A DNA stretch of 64,000 bases from Hymenobacter gelipurpurascens. GTDB taxonomy: Bacteria; Bacteroidota; Bacteroidia; Cytophagales; Hymenobacteraceae. The notes under the pieces were generated by a model. That model was not told the DNA's origin. It saw only the letters and a program-made list of their open reading frames with translations, and ran no database searches. The stretch is taken from the NCBI RefSeq assembly GCF_900187375.1, contig NZ_FYEW01000001.1, positions 1,178,001 to 1,242,000 on the forward strand. The letters run 5' to 3'. Shown in pieces: positions 24,814 to 34,500 of the stretch. Numbering within the stretch: position 1 is the stretch's first letter; each line of letters opens with the position of its first letter. The position numbers and the translations under genes were made by a program.

Positions 24814-25125
24814 ATGCTACCTGAACTGAAGACCACCGACCCGGCCATAGAAACCATCGAGAAGGAAACCATTCCGCAATTACGGTTTGGCCCCGATGAC
24901 GTCCTGACCGATCCAACGCTGATACACCGCAGGCGCCACGACGCCGATCGCGCTGCCACTCTCGGCAACGCCTATCATGGCAAGCTTGATATTTATTTCC
25001 AGACGGAAGACGGTGCTATTAAACGTGTTTATACCACTGTGTGGGCCACCCACGAGGAATACCTGACCCTGAAGTCGGGCATCTCGTTGCCACTGCGCGC
25101 CATCCTGAGTTTCGACTTCTACTAA
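24814..25125 (+). CDS. conserved small protein of unknown function
   Basis: A 103-residue soluble protein starting at ATG 24814 (MLPELKTTDPAIETI); a GTG/ATG extension to 24775 is less likely. It has an acidic N-terminus, a basic RRRHDAD segment, and a C-terminal strand-rich half (GKLDIYFQTEDGAIKRVYTTVWATHEEYLTLKSG, split here by the eye into three strands and a helix). I do not recognise a named family. I recall similar short proteins in many Bacteroidota. Its stop codon forms the outer arm of a nested palindrome. Confidence 0.7.
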   Translation: MLPELKTTDPAIETIEKETIPQLRFGPDDVLTDPTLIHRRRHDADRAATLGNAYHGKLDIYFQTEDGAIKRVYTTVWATHEEYLTLKSGISLPLRAILSFDFY

Positions 25126-25299
25126 TCACGGATTCAGCCAGCTTCTCACGATTTCACGGATTTTTGCTCCCGGCGAAAGCTGATAAAGAACAAAAAGGTC
25201 CTTGCCACTAGTGGCAAGGACCTTTTTGTTTATCCAGAAATCAGAAATCGCGATTATAAAATCCGTGTAATCCGAAAAATCCGGCTGAATCCGTGATTA
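25123..25299. terminator. nested palindromic bidirectional terminator
   Basis: The outer arms 25123-25139 and 25283-25299 are a perfect 17-bp inverted repeat, each starting with the stop codon TAA of one of the convergent genes. Inside, 25189-25230 is a loop-free 42-bp perfect palindrome with A- and T-tracts at its edges. Shorter repeats of the type CACGGATTTT / AAAATCCGTG lie between the two levels. Confidence 0.8.
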
Positions 25300-26169
25300 A
25301 ACGCGGTCTAGGGTTTTGATGATCAGGTCGTTGATGATGGCTTCGGAGTTGGTGGCGAATTCGCCGGAAGCGCGGTTGGCCACAATGGCGTTCAGGGATA
25401 CTACCTCGTGGCCTAGCATGCGGCCCAGGGCATAATAACCAGCGGTTTCCATCTCAAAGTTGGTGAGGCGAAACTCGCCTTCGGCGCTCTGGTGGCGGAA
25501 TTGCTGGAACTGCTCAATCAGGTTGGGCAGGCGCAGATCCAGGCGCAGCACGCGGCCCTGGGGGCCGTAGAAACCGGGGCACGTAAGGGTGTTACCCGTC
25601 ACCATACCTACGCCCAGCTGCTCGCGCAACAGATCGGAGCCCCGCACGCAGTACGGGCGGTAGTCGAGCTGCAGGCTTTGTTGAATGCCGCGCGCAACTT
25701 CCACCTCCAGGCCAGTCTCCACCAGCGGATAGAACTGCATCAGCGAATCGAGTCCGACGGCGTGCTCCGATACCAGGTGCGAGCCTACCGGAATATCGGC
25801 CTGCAAGGAGCCGCTGGTTCCTACCCGGATAATGCGCAGCGCAATGCGCTCTTCCAGCGGCCGGGGCTCCCGCGTCACGAAGTCAATATTTACCAAGGCA
25901 TCCAGCTCATTGAGCAGAATATCAATGTTATCGGTGCCCATACCGGTGCTGATAACGGTAATGCGCTTGCCGCGGTAGTAGCCCACGTGTGTCACGAATT
26001 CCCGCTTCTGAATTACGGTTTCAATAGAATCGAAATGCTGACTCACAGACGGTACCCGGTCGGGGTCGCCTACGGTGATAATAGTATCGGAAATATGATC
26101 GGGCAGCAGGTTCAGGTGATAAATGCTACCGTCTTTATTCAGGATCAGCTCAGATTCGGGAATAGCCAT
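25297..26169 (-). CDS. nucleoside phosphorylase (uridine phosphorylase-like)
   Basis: A 290-residue enzyme from ATG 26169 (MAIPESELILN); the longer reading frame to 26283 has no coding character. The NP-I family signatures are ITVGDPDRV near residue 28, VISTGMGTDNIDILLNEL, and RVGTSGSLQADIPVGS, then NFEMETAGYYALGRMLGHE with the Glu-Met-Glu that binds the ribose. It splits a nucleoside with phosphate to a base and ribose-1-phosphate. The residues fit uridine phosphorylase of the long Bacteroidota type better than purine nucleoside phosphorylase, but the base is not certain. Confidence 0.9.
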   Translation of the reverse strand: MAIPESELILNKDGSIYHLNLLPDHISDTIITVGDPDRVPSVSQHFDSIETVIQKREFVTHVGYYRGKRITVISTGMGTDNIDILLNELDALVNIDFVTREPRPLEERIALRIIRVGTSGSLQADIPVGSHLVSEHAVGLDSLMQFYPLVETGLEVEVARGIQQSLQLDYRPYCVRGSDLLREQLGVGMVTGNTLTCPGFYGPQGRVLRLDLRLPNLIEQFQQFRHQSAEGEFRLTNFEMETAGYYALGRMLGHEVVSLNAIVANRASGEFATNSEAIINDLIIKTLDRV

Positions 26170-26384
26170 GGGAGGATGGGATTTTTTGGAAAGGAAGGTG
26201 CAATGGTACGGGAAAAAACGCAATCTGGGTGGCCTAGAAGCACTCAACAGCACTACGTGAAAACACATCATCCTGACCAGCAACGGAGCTGCTCACGAAA
26301 GCAAGTGGCCTAGCCGTGGCGCTTGCTTTCCCTAAACAGATCCGTTGGTGGTCAGGATTACGAATTGTTGCAGGGGCAGTGTCT

Positions 26385-27338
26385 TTAGCGTGCCGGGGCG
26401 CGATACGACAGCAAGCCCTGCTCGGGGTTGTAGTTGTTGCTGATTTTAGGATAGGTGCCGGTGCCGTCGTAGGGGCGCTTGTCGGGGTGCTCCTGGCACG
26501 TGGTGGAGCAGGCACCTTCCAACTGCTGGCCGCACGCTTCGCAGAGCGGAATGTGGGCGTTGCAGTGCGGATTGGCGCAGTTCACCATCCTATCAGAGGG
26601 CGTGTGGCAATGGTGGCAATGGCTGATGATGCTGGGGTTGACGCTGTTCACGTCCACGGCCACGCGGCCATCAAACACGTAGCACTTGCCCTCAAAATCC
26701 TCGCCGCCCGCCTCTAGGCCATACTTGATGATGCCGCCGTGGAGCTGGTAAACATCCTCGAACCCCTGCTCCAGCAGAAAAGCACTGGCCTTCTCACACT
26801 TGATACCGCCAGTGCAGTAGGTCAGAATCTTTTTGCCTTTGTACTGCTCCAACTCCTCTACTTTCTCCGGAAACTCGCGAAAGTTCTCGATATCGAGCGT
26901 TACGGCATTCTTGAAGCGCCCTAGCTGGTGCTCATAATCGGAGCGCACATCCAGCACCACCACATCGTCCTGGTCTTTCAGGTCCCGGAATTCTTCAGGC
27001 GAGAGGTGGATGCCGGTCCGCTCGTAGGGCTTGATGTGCGGCAGGCCTACGTGCACAATCTCCGACTTCACGCGCACGTGCAGCTTTTGGAAAGTATGCG
27101 CCGGGGCTTCTTCTATCTTGAACTCCAAAGCCGCAAAACGCGGATCGGCCTTGATGAGGCGCATGTACTCATCACAATCAGCCCGGCGGCCCGAAACGGT
27201 GCCGTTCAGGCCTTCAGAAGCCACAATGATACGGCCCAGCAGATTCAGGCGCAGGCACAGGCGGTGATGCTCCTCCCGAAATTGCTCGGGATTCTCGATG
27301 GGCGTGTAGCAGTAGTACAGCAGAACGAGGTACTCCAT
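26385..27338 (-). CDS. trhO: tRNA 5-hydroxyuridine synthase TrhO (YceA-family rhodanese)
   Basis: A 317-residue protein. Residues 1-95 form the UPF0176/YceA N-terminal domain (LLYYCYTPIENPEQF, GRIIVASEGLNGTVSG). Residues ~110-215 are a rhodanese domain with catalytic Cys175 in TYCTGGIKCEK. The C-terminus has a Cys/His-rich ribbon (HCHHCH...CANPHC...CEACG...C) that probably binds zinc. TrhO hydroxylates U34 of several tRNAs in an oxygen-dependent way. The gene appears monocistronic. Confidence 0.95.
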   Translation of the reverse strand: MEYLVLLYYCYTPIENPEQFREEHHRLCLRLNLLGRIIVASEGLNGTVSGRRADCDEYMRLIKADPRFAALEFKIEEAPAHTFQKLHVRVKSEIVHVGLPHIKPYERTGIHLSPEEFRDLKDQDDVVVLDVRSDYEHQLGRFKNAVTLDIENFREFPEKVEELEQYKGKKILTYCTGGIKCEKASAFLLEQGFEDVYQLHGGIIKYGLEAGGEDFEGKCYVFDGRVAVDVNSVNPSIISHCHHCHTPSDRMVNCANPHCNAHIPLCEACGQQLEGACSTTCQEHPDKRPYDGTGTYPKISNNYNPEQGLLSYRAPAR

Positions 27339-27427
27339 GATATGGTAGAAGTGAAGTCGGAGAGCAAAGCGGCCGAGGCCGCTGGAGCAAATTATGCTCT
27401 GTTGCTATCTTCCCTGAGTTCTTTGAG

Positions 27428-28060
27428 TTAAACTTTCTGAGCGGGATTACCGAACACTGTTTGGTTGGCAGGCACATCGGCTACTACCACAGAGCCAGCG
27501 CCAACACGGGCCTTAGCGCCAATCTTGACGCCAGCTACCACTACGGCACCGGCACCAATGAAAGCTAGCTCACCTACCGATACTTCGGCATTGAGAATGG
27601 CCCCCGCACCCAACTGCGCGTAGTCGCCTACTTCTACCTTCCCATCTACTACGGCATTAGCCCCAATGATGCAGCCGTCGCCTAGTTTGGCCGTGCTGGC
27701 TACCACCGCGTTTGGGCCCACCAGGATGCCGTGCCCCAACCACGCGTGAGGCGATACGCTGGCACGCTGATGAATGGAATTAACCGGGGCTACTTCATAT
27801 TCCTCGCGCAGCATGTTGGTTAGGCTGCGGCGGCTAGCCGTATCCTCGGTGGCCACAAACACTTCGCACTTTTTGCCCAGGAGCTTGAGCAGTTCTTTAT
27901 CGTCGGTGTTGCCCATCACGGGTACATCGTTCAGCTCGGTATTCTGCAGCTTGGCGTCATCGTCGAGCAGGCAGTAAATAACGACGTCGTTGCTTTGAAA
28001 GGCATCTAGTGCGGCCGTGCCAACGGCTTGCGCACCCAGAATGATTACGGGGTTTTCCAT
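27428..28060 (-). CDS. NeuD/PglD-like hexapeptide acyltransferase
   Basis: A 210-residue protein from ATG 28060 (MENPVIILGAQAVGT); the reading frame extends further upstream without coding features. Residues 1-90 form a Rossmann-like NeuD N-domain (IILGAQAVGTAALD...VYCLLDDD-like). Residues ~95-205 are a left-handed beta-helix of hexapeptide repeats (VGPNAVVASTAKLGDGCIIG, IGAGAVVVAGVKIG, VGAGSVVVADVP) ending FGNPAQKV. Such enzymes acetylate amino sugars in sialic acid or glycan pathways. No other glycan gene is adjacent except a polytopic membrane protein, so the substrate is open. Confidence 0.85.
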   Translation of the reverse strand: MENPVIILGAQAVGTAALDAFQSNDVVIYCLLDDDAKLQNTELNDVPVMGNTDDKELLKLLGKKCEVFVATEDTASRRSLTNMLREEYEVAPVNSIHQRASVSPHAWLGHGILVGPNAVVASTAKLGDGCIIGANAVVDGKVEVGDYAQLGAGAILNAEVSVGELAFIGAGAVVVAGVKIGAKARVGAGSVVVADVPANQTVFGNPAQKV

Positions 28061-28131
28061 TAGAATCGAAAAACGGCCCCAAGCAGGCCGGCAGGTTATT
28101 TCAAAAAGCAAAGATACGCGTTGCCCGCTTG

Positions 28132-29421
28132 TTAGTGGCGGGTTGGCCAGGGTTTGTCGGGCGACAAGCGCTGCTGCAGCCGGGCCACGTAATGATTTTG
28201 CAACAGTAGCAACACCAGAAACGGCAGAAAGGACACCCGGTAGCGGCTCAGAGTTCCCAGATTGGGCGTAGTGAGGCCTAGTAAAGCGGCCAGCAGCAGG
28301 CAATACACCAGTACGCAGAGCACCACCGCAAACGGTAACGGACCGTTTCGCTGCTGCATGGCACTCAGCAAGGCTGAAACCAGAAGTACAAACAATACCA
28401 CATTTTCCAGGCCGGCTACTATATACAGGAACCCTCCACCCTCCCACACCCGTGGGTAGGTGAGCACATTCACAACGGCCCCGGGAGCATTTTGCAGCAC
28501 ACTTTCGGTAGTGGGCGCCAGCGTAGGATATTCCAGATGGGGCCTGTTGAGGGAGGAACGAAGTAAGTCGGAGTAATTGCGTTGGAGCTGGCTGGTGAAC
28601 TTGTTTAGCCGGAATGCCGGACTCACCTCACTTGCCGCCCAGGCGCCGCCGGCCAGCAGGCCTAGCAACAGCAGCACCTGCGGCAGCCAGCGTTTGGCGC
28701 CTCCCAAGTGTTGTATAACCCGAATCAGGCCTAGGCCACTCATCACCCCCAACAACAGGGCCGCTGAGAAGAAGCGCATTTTGAAATGCAGAACCGCCAT
28801 GGGCAACAGCAACAGGAGCTGTGGTGCAACTCTTCGGCGCTGCCCATAGCAGAGCTCTAATACCGTGGCTACCACGGTCGCGCCACTGCCAACCAGCAGG
28901 CTTTCCTTGGTCAGTCCCGAGGTCCAATACACAACGGTAGGCCACAGCAAAAAGGCCCCAATGGCTCCCATGCCCGCCTGTTCCGACCACAAGCGCCGTA
29001 ACGCCAGTACCAACTGCCAGCTACCCCAAAAGCTGAACAACGAGAAATACAGCGAATCCAGCCAAACCGAGCCTCCCGAAGCCAGATTCAGGACCGAGAG
29101 CACCTTCATGACAAAGAATGTATTTGAGAAGCCATGATACACCATTTCCCATTGCCCGAACTGGAAGCTATCCTGACCTAGCATATGCAGCCAGCTACCG
29201 GGGGCCTGCCACAATTGCGCCGTCATGCGCTGTGACCACAGCAGAAAAAGCTTTGAGTCGCCGCTGAGTAGCAGCACCGAAAGCAGCGTGGAAATGAGCT
29301 TCAGCCCGAAAGTGGGTAACAGCCAGCGGCCTACGTGCGGCTCCTGCCGTAGCCGTTGCAGCCACGGAATCAGTAGCCCTAGCAGAGCGGCATTCAGCAG
29401 AATTGCTACTAGCAGCTTCAA
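28132..29421 (-). CDS. polytopic membrane protein of unknown function
   Basis: A 429-residue protein with about ten hydrophobic helices, beginning LLVAILLNAALLGLLIPW. A loop with WPTVVYWTSGLTKESLLVG is reminiscent of EpsG/Wzy-type polymerases and the glycosyltransferase C-like fold, and the C-terminus ends in a basic tail (RLQQRLSPDKPWPTRH). Its start overlaps the DUF2851 stop by four bases (29418-29421), so the two are translationally coupled. I do not recognise a named family; a role in glycan or lipid handling is a guess from the fold and the acyltransferase downstream. Confidence 0.7.
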   Translation of the reverse strand: MKLLVAILLNAALLGLLIPWLQRLRQEPHVGRWLLPTFGLKLISTLLSVLLLSGDSKLFLLWSQRMTAQLWQAPGSWLHMLGQDSFQFGQWEMVYHGFSNTFFVMKVLSVLNLASGGSVWLDSLYFSLFSFWGSWQLVLALRRLWSEQAGMGAIGAFLLWPTVVYWTSGLTKESLLVGSGATVVATVLELCYGQRRRVAPQLLLLLPMAVLHFKMRFFSAALLLGVMSGLGLIRVIQHLGGAKRWLPQVLLLLGLLAGGAWAASEVSPAFRLNKFTSQLQRNYSDLLRSSLNRPHLEYPTLAPTTESVLQNAPGAVVNVLTYPRVWEGGGFLYIVAGLENVVLFVLLVSALLSAMQQRNGPLPFAVVLCVLVYCLLLAALLGLTTPNLGTLSRYRVSFLPFLVLLLLQNHYVARLQQRLSPDKPWPTRH

Positions 29422-30719
29422 CGGGCTACCCCGTTAGGATGCACCAAGCGGCTCCCAATGCTGCAGTGCAGGCAGCGGCGCGGCGTGCAGTAGCCCTTGC
29501 TCAGCGCCAGCAGCCCCTGCGAGTCGGCGGCGGAGCGGTGGCGAAAACCAAGGGTTTCGTAGAGGTCAGTCACGTGGTTATGTTCAGCAGGCAGGTGGTC
29601 CAGCAAAGCTACGGCAGCTTCCACCAATTCCGGATTGCCCAGGTGGCGGGCATAGGCCACCCGCAAGGGCACCACCACATTCGTAATGAGCACATGCATG
29701 CTACCGCGCCCCAGGGCGGGCACCTTGCTAGGCTTGCCAGGCCGATAATGGCTGCGCCAATACTCGGGCACGGGAGCCGCAAAGAACTGCTCCAGCGCAG
29801 GCACATCGGCGGCGGTCAGTAAGGCATCGAAGAGGGCCGGGCGCGCATGCAGGAGGCCTACGAGCTGGGCTAAGCGCACCGTCGGGAAATTGGCGGGTCG
29901 CAGCCGCAGGAAGTTCCAGTCGTGCGCTGCTAGGCCAGTACCGCCCAGGTTATACTTATGGCGCAGGAAGCTGAACTCCTGCTGCAGGCTTTGCACATAG
30001 AGGTCGTGAGCCGTATCCTCGTGCTCGGCCAAAAATCCTGCTTGGCCAAATACCAGGGCTTCCAATTGCCGGGTGTCATGGCGGTGCCGACGCAGTATGG
30101 TAAGCGGCAGACACTTCGCCAGCCGGCTTAGCGGCTCACTGTTTTTCTGGAAGCCATACGCAGCGGCCAAGGCATGCCAGGCCGTGGCCTCCCAATCCTG
30201 TCCCAGGTTTTCGTAAAGCGCAGCCAGGACATCGGCTTTTTGCTCTACCCGTTCCAGCAGCGCCCGCCCGGTCATGAGGGTAGGCAACAACTCGGGCACC
30301 TGGCCTAGCAGTGGGGCGCAGGGAACTGACTTATCCGCTGTCTGCTCCATTAGCTGTTCGTAGGCCACTAGCAGCCCCGCCGGCAGCCGTGCCGCCAACG
30401 CTAACACAGGCACTAGGGAGCCGTCTGTACGGTACACGGGCTCGTCGGCGGTGTGCACTACGTGCAGAATCACCTGGTCGTATTTTAAATCATGCTGGTG
30501 CTGATGGCGGTACCAGTCGGAGGCCTTCAGGTGAATTTCTACGGCCCCATTCCACTCTACCTCGCCAAGCTGCAGACGGGCATTCGGAAAATCCGGGCCG
30601 GCATCAGAATGGCGGAAGCCCGGCCGCAGCACGGTTACAGCTTGGCCGTCTTCGGTTTGGAGATTCGTCTTATCGAAATACTGATGCTGCCAGACATAGT
30701 GCAGAAAATCCTCTTTCAT
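29418..30719 (-). CDS. DUF2851 family protein
   Basis: A 433-residue cytoplasmic protein matching DUF2851: it begins MKEDFLHYVWQHQYFD and contains the family signature RPGFRHSDAGPDFPNARL and WNGAVEIHLKASDWYRHQH, followed by YDQVILHVVHTADEPV. The His/Asp-rich conserved core in the first 120 residues suggests a metal-dependent nuclease-like fold (I recall PD-(D/E)xK speculation), but there is no experimental function that I know of. It is the first gene of a coupled pair with the membrane protein. Confidence 0.88.
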   Translation of the reverse strand: MKEDFLHYVWQHQYFDKTNLQTEDGQAVTVLRPGFRHSDAGPDFPNARLQLGEVEWNGAVEIHLKASDWYRHQHQHDLKYDQVILHVVHTADEPVYRTDGSLVPVLALAARLPAGLLVAYEQLMEQTADKSVPCAPLLGQVPELLPTLMTGRALLERVEQKADVLAALYENLGQDWEATAWHALAAAYGFQKNSEPLSRLAKCLPLTILRRHRHDTRQLEALVFGQAGFLAEHEDTAHDLYVQSLQQEFSFLRHKYNLGGTGLAAHDWNFLRLRPANFPTVRLAQLVGLLHARPALFDALLTAADVPALEQFFAAPVPEYWRSHYRPGKPSKVPALGRGSMHVLITNVVVPLRVAYARHLGNPELVEAAVALLDHLPAEHNHVTDLYETLGFRHRSAADSQGLLALSKGYCTPRRCLHCSIGSRLVHPNGVAR

Positions 30720-30788
30720 AGCAGATAAGCCACTCGTATAGAATCAATTTGCCGGTAAATATAGCCGACCAAAGCGGTCTAAACCTAG

Positions 30789-30825
30789 ACCGGCCCGCCC
30801 CTGCAGATAGCAGAAGCGGGCCGGT
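30789..30825 (-). terminator. hairpin after lolA
   Basis: 10-bp GC-rich stem ACCGGCCCGC / GCGGGCCGGT (30789-30798, 30816-30825). It sits 23 bp past the lolA stop on the minus strand. The T-rich run on that strand precedes rather than follows the stem, so its strength is uncertain. Confidence 0.6.
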
Positions 30826-30847
30826 AAAAAGAGCCTTATTGAGTGGC

Positions 30848-31492
30848 CTAGCGCAGGTCAATCACCTTTACACCTTTGTATTTTGCCTTATCGAAGGTGA
30901 AGGTGGTAGCATCAACCGGTACATTGGGCTGGAACTTGCTGATTTTGTAGGTGTAGCGGTTGCCGTTTTTCTTGAACATCTGCCAGCTTTTAACCGACTT
31001 ATCGGCTTTGCTCACCTTCAAACGCACCTTGAAAACCGGATTCGAGCGGTCTTCGGGCGAGAGCTCAATGATGTCCACGGCCTCGCCACCTTCCTTAGCC
31101 TCCTGCACGTAGGAGTACTTATAGCCTTTCTTGTAAAGCGTATAAATCTGCGAAGGCGATATTTCCTGGTCCTCGGGGTCGTAGTCAGAGATGTTCACCT
31201 CGTTCTCGGCCTTCATGTATGTCCACATGGTCTGGCCATTGTTGATGACCTCCTGTCCGCTCATTTTCAGCCGGAACTTCTGGCCGCTCACCGTGATGTC
31301 GCCGCTCAGGTTTTCCTTCACCTTGGCAGCGTCATTCTCCAGCGTTTGCGTGAAAGAAGCCTTGAAGGCCTTCATGGTCTGGTATTTGGCACTCATCTGA
31401 TCGAGAATCTTACCAGCTTTCGGGTCTTGTTGTGCCGAGGCAGCCGTCGAGACCGAAACCGATAATGCGAGCAGAGCGAGATAATTTTTCAT
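30848..31492 (-). CDS. lolA: outer-membrane lipoprotein carrier protein LolA
   Basis: A 214-residue periplasmic chaperone with a signal peptide (MKNYLALLALSVSVSTAASAQ) and the LolA fold: ILDQMSAKYQTMKAFKASFTQTL, then the concave-sheet segment ENLSGDITVSGQKFRLKMSG with INNGQTMWTYMKAENEV. It ferries lipoproteins across the periplasm. LolB and LolCDE are not nearby. It follows ftsK on the same strand with a gap of ~105 bp; ftsK-lolA adjacency is also common in Proteobacteria. The stop codon is in CTAGGCCA. Confidence 0.95.
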   Translation of the reverse strand: MKNYLALLALSVSVSTAASAQQDPKAGKILDQMSAKYQTMKAFKASFTQTLENDAAKVKENLSGDITVSGQKFRLKMSGQEVINNGQTMWTYMKAENEVNISDYDPEDQEISPSQIYTLYKKGYKYSYVQEAKEGGEAVDIIELSPEDRSNPVFKVRLKVSKADKSVKSWQMFKKNGNRYTYKISKFQPNVPVDATTFTFDKAKYKGVKVIDLR

Positions 31493-31598
31493 CGTTGGGA
31501 GAGGTGTGATGGAGTAGTACGTGGTCAGACGTACGTCGGGATATGAGGTTTAAACAACCGGAACCCGAATAATGTCTCATTTTTCGTGCTACTACCGG

Positions 31599-34500
31599 CT
31601 ATTTGGGCAGGCTATTCAACAACTGTTCCAAACTGTACTCGTCCGGAATTAATACTTCCCGGGCTTTGCTGCCCTCAAACGGCCCAACGATTCCGGCGTG
31701 TTCCAACTGGTCAATAAGGCGCCCGGCGCGGTTGTACCCCAGTTTCAGGCGGCGCTGCAACAGTGAAGTGCTGCCCTGCTGATGGGTGACAATTACGCGG
31801 GCGGCTTCCTCGAACATAGCGTCGCGGTTGCCGGGGTCCATGTCTTCCAGGTCGCCGTTGCCGCCGCCGCTTTCGCCCACCACTTCCGGCAGATGATATG
31901 CATCGGGGTAGCCCTGCTGCTCCCCTACGAAGTCGCAGAGGCGGTCAACCTCAGGCGTATCGATGAAGGCACACTGCACCCGAATCATGTCGGAACCCTG
32001 AGAAATAAGCATGTCGCCCTGGCCTACGAGCTGGTCGGCACCGCCCGCATCCAGAATCGTGCGCGAGTCAATTTTCGAGGTCACCTTAAAGGAGATGCGG
32101 CAGGGGAAGTTGGCCTTGATAATACCCGTAATCACGTTTACCGAGGGGCGCTGGGTGGCTACAATCAGGTGAATACCGATGGCGCGAGCCAGCTGAGCCA
32201 GACGTGCAATGGGCGTTTCCACCTCTTTGCCCGCGGTCATCATGAGGTCGGCGAGCTCGTCAATTACCAGCACGATGAAGGGCATGTAGCGGTGGCCTTT
32301 CTTGGGGTTGAGGCGGCGCTCCACAAACTTGCGGTTGTACTCTTTCAGGTTGCGGCAGCCGGCATCTTTCAGCAGATCGTAGCGCTTATCCATCTCCATA
32401 CAGAGCGAGTTAAGCGTGTTTACTACTTTCTTGGTATCCGTGATGATGGGCTCCTCGGTATCGGGCAGCTTGGCCAGGAAGTGGCGCTCAATCTTGTTGA
32501 AGATGCTGAGTTCTACCTTTTTGGGGTCAACAAGCACAAACTTGAGCTGCGACGGGTGACGCTTATAAATCAGGGAAGCCAGAATGACGTTCAGGCCCAC
32601 CGATTTACCCTGGCCCGTGGCACCGGCCATCAGCAAGTGAGGCATTTTGGCCAGATCGACCACAAATACCTCATTGGTAATAGTACGGCCGAAGGCAATG
32701 GGCAAGTCCATTTCGGTGTTGATGAACTTATCCGTATTGAACACCGAGCGGATGCTTACCATCTCCTTCTTGGTGTTTGGGACCTCAATACCAATGGTGC
32801 CTTTACCCGGAATTGGGGCGATAATACGGATACCCAAGGCCGCGAGGCTCAGAGCAATATCATCTTCCAGACTCTTGATTTTGGAGATACGGACACCGGC
32901 ATCGGGCACAATCTCATAGAGCGTAACCGTGGGGCCAATGGTGGCCTTGATGCTGGCGATATTGATACCGTAGTGGCCTAGCGTCTCGACGATGCGGTCT
33001 TTGTTGGCCTCTAGTTCTTCCTTGGAAACCTGGGCTTTCGCTACGCCATAATCGTTGAGCAGCTCCAGCGTTGGATACTGATAACGAGGCAAATCCAGGG
33101 TTGGGTCGTATTCGCCGGTGGGCATTACTTCCGCTTCTTCCTCCTCTTCCGCAATTACGGCCATGTCGGGGCCGGCGGAGGGGTCCAGTTCATGAGAAGT
33201 GGTGTCTTCCACCTCAAACGACAGGCCCGATAAAGCGGCTGAAGGAGCCGGAGCGGCCACCACAGGTGTAGGCGGCGGCAGCGGTGTGCCGTCATCCACC
33301 AGATCAGAAAGAGAAAGTGGCGTGGGCACGCTCGAAACCAGTGCTGGTGGAGCAGGAGCAGCTTCGGCAGCTGGCGTCTCGAAGGAGAAGCTGGGGCCTG
33401 ACGCTGCCGGAGCACTGGGGGCAGCAGTAGCCGCGGCAGCTACCGTCAGGGGCATAGTTACGGTCGAAACGGCTGCGCCAGCAGCGCCTAGGCCACCTGC
33501 GGCAACTGTAGCGGAAGCCGCGGCCAGCGGAGCAGCCACGGGGAAAGCGGGCCCGCCCGCGACCACTGGCCCGGTGCGTACTGGCTCCGGTTCGTAGGCC
33601 TCCTCCTCCTCTTCTTCCATTACTGGCTGAACAGGCTTGGGCGCCAGAGGACCTACTCGCTTGAGCGTGATTCCCAGCGGGTTTTCGTCTTCTACTTCTG
33701 GCTCATCATCCAGCACACCGGCTGCAGTAGTAGCAGCATAGTTGCCGTTTTGGCCGTTGCGGCCAAACGCGTTTTGGGAAGTTTCGGTAGCTAGTTCGTC
33801 GTCATCTTCCTCCTCACTACGGCGCAGATTGAGGTTGAGCGTGGTGACATTGAAGAAGAATACCACGAAGGAAATCAGGATGAACGCCAGCAGCAGCACC
33901 GTGCCCCAGCCAATGAGGCTATCCAGCCACAGGCCCGTTTCATAGCCGATGCCGCCGCACAGGAAGTCGAGGCGGTGGGCCAGCGTGGGGTCGGCGTCGG
34001 GACTTTGGATGGTCAGGACCACGTAGCCCAGCAGCACGCTCAGCCACAGCATCGTGAACAAGCTCAGGCTCAGCACATAGCTAAACGATACGCCGGCCCG
34101 TCGGAATACAATCTTGTAGCCGAGGAAAAAGACGATAGGCACTACGGCAAACGCCGCAATACCAAAGCCTTTATAAATCAGGGCCTGCGCAAACAGGGCC
34201 CCGATGAGGCCTAGCCAATTGCCGGTTTCCTGCCCTGCCTCCTTCACGGGCGTCGTGCTCACCGTTTCCACTACGCTCTGATCGGCGTGCCCCGTAAACA
34301 GGAACGACAGGAACGCAATGGTCAGATAGATAGACGAAAGCAGGAAAAAGAAGCCTAGGAAAAGCTGAAAACGCCGGTCGCGCACGAAGCCAAACAGGCC
34401 GCCCAGCTGAAAGCTAGGGAGCTTAATAGGCTTGCGCGGCGGTTTCGGGGCCGGAGCTCCTTTTGGCTCGTTCCGGCGCGCTTCGCGCACAGGCTCGGGA

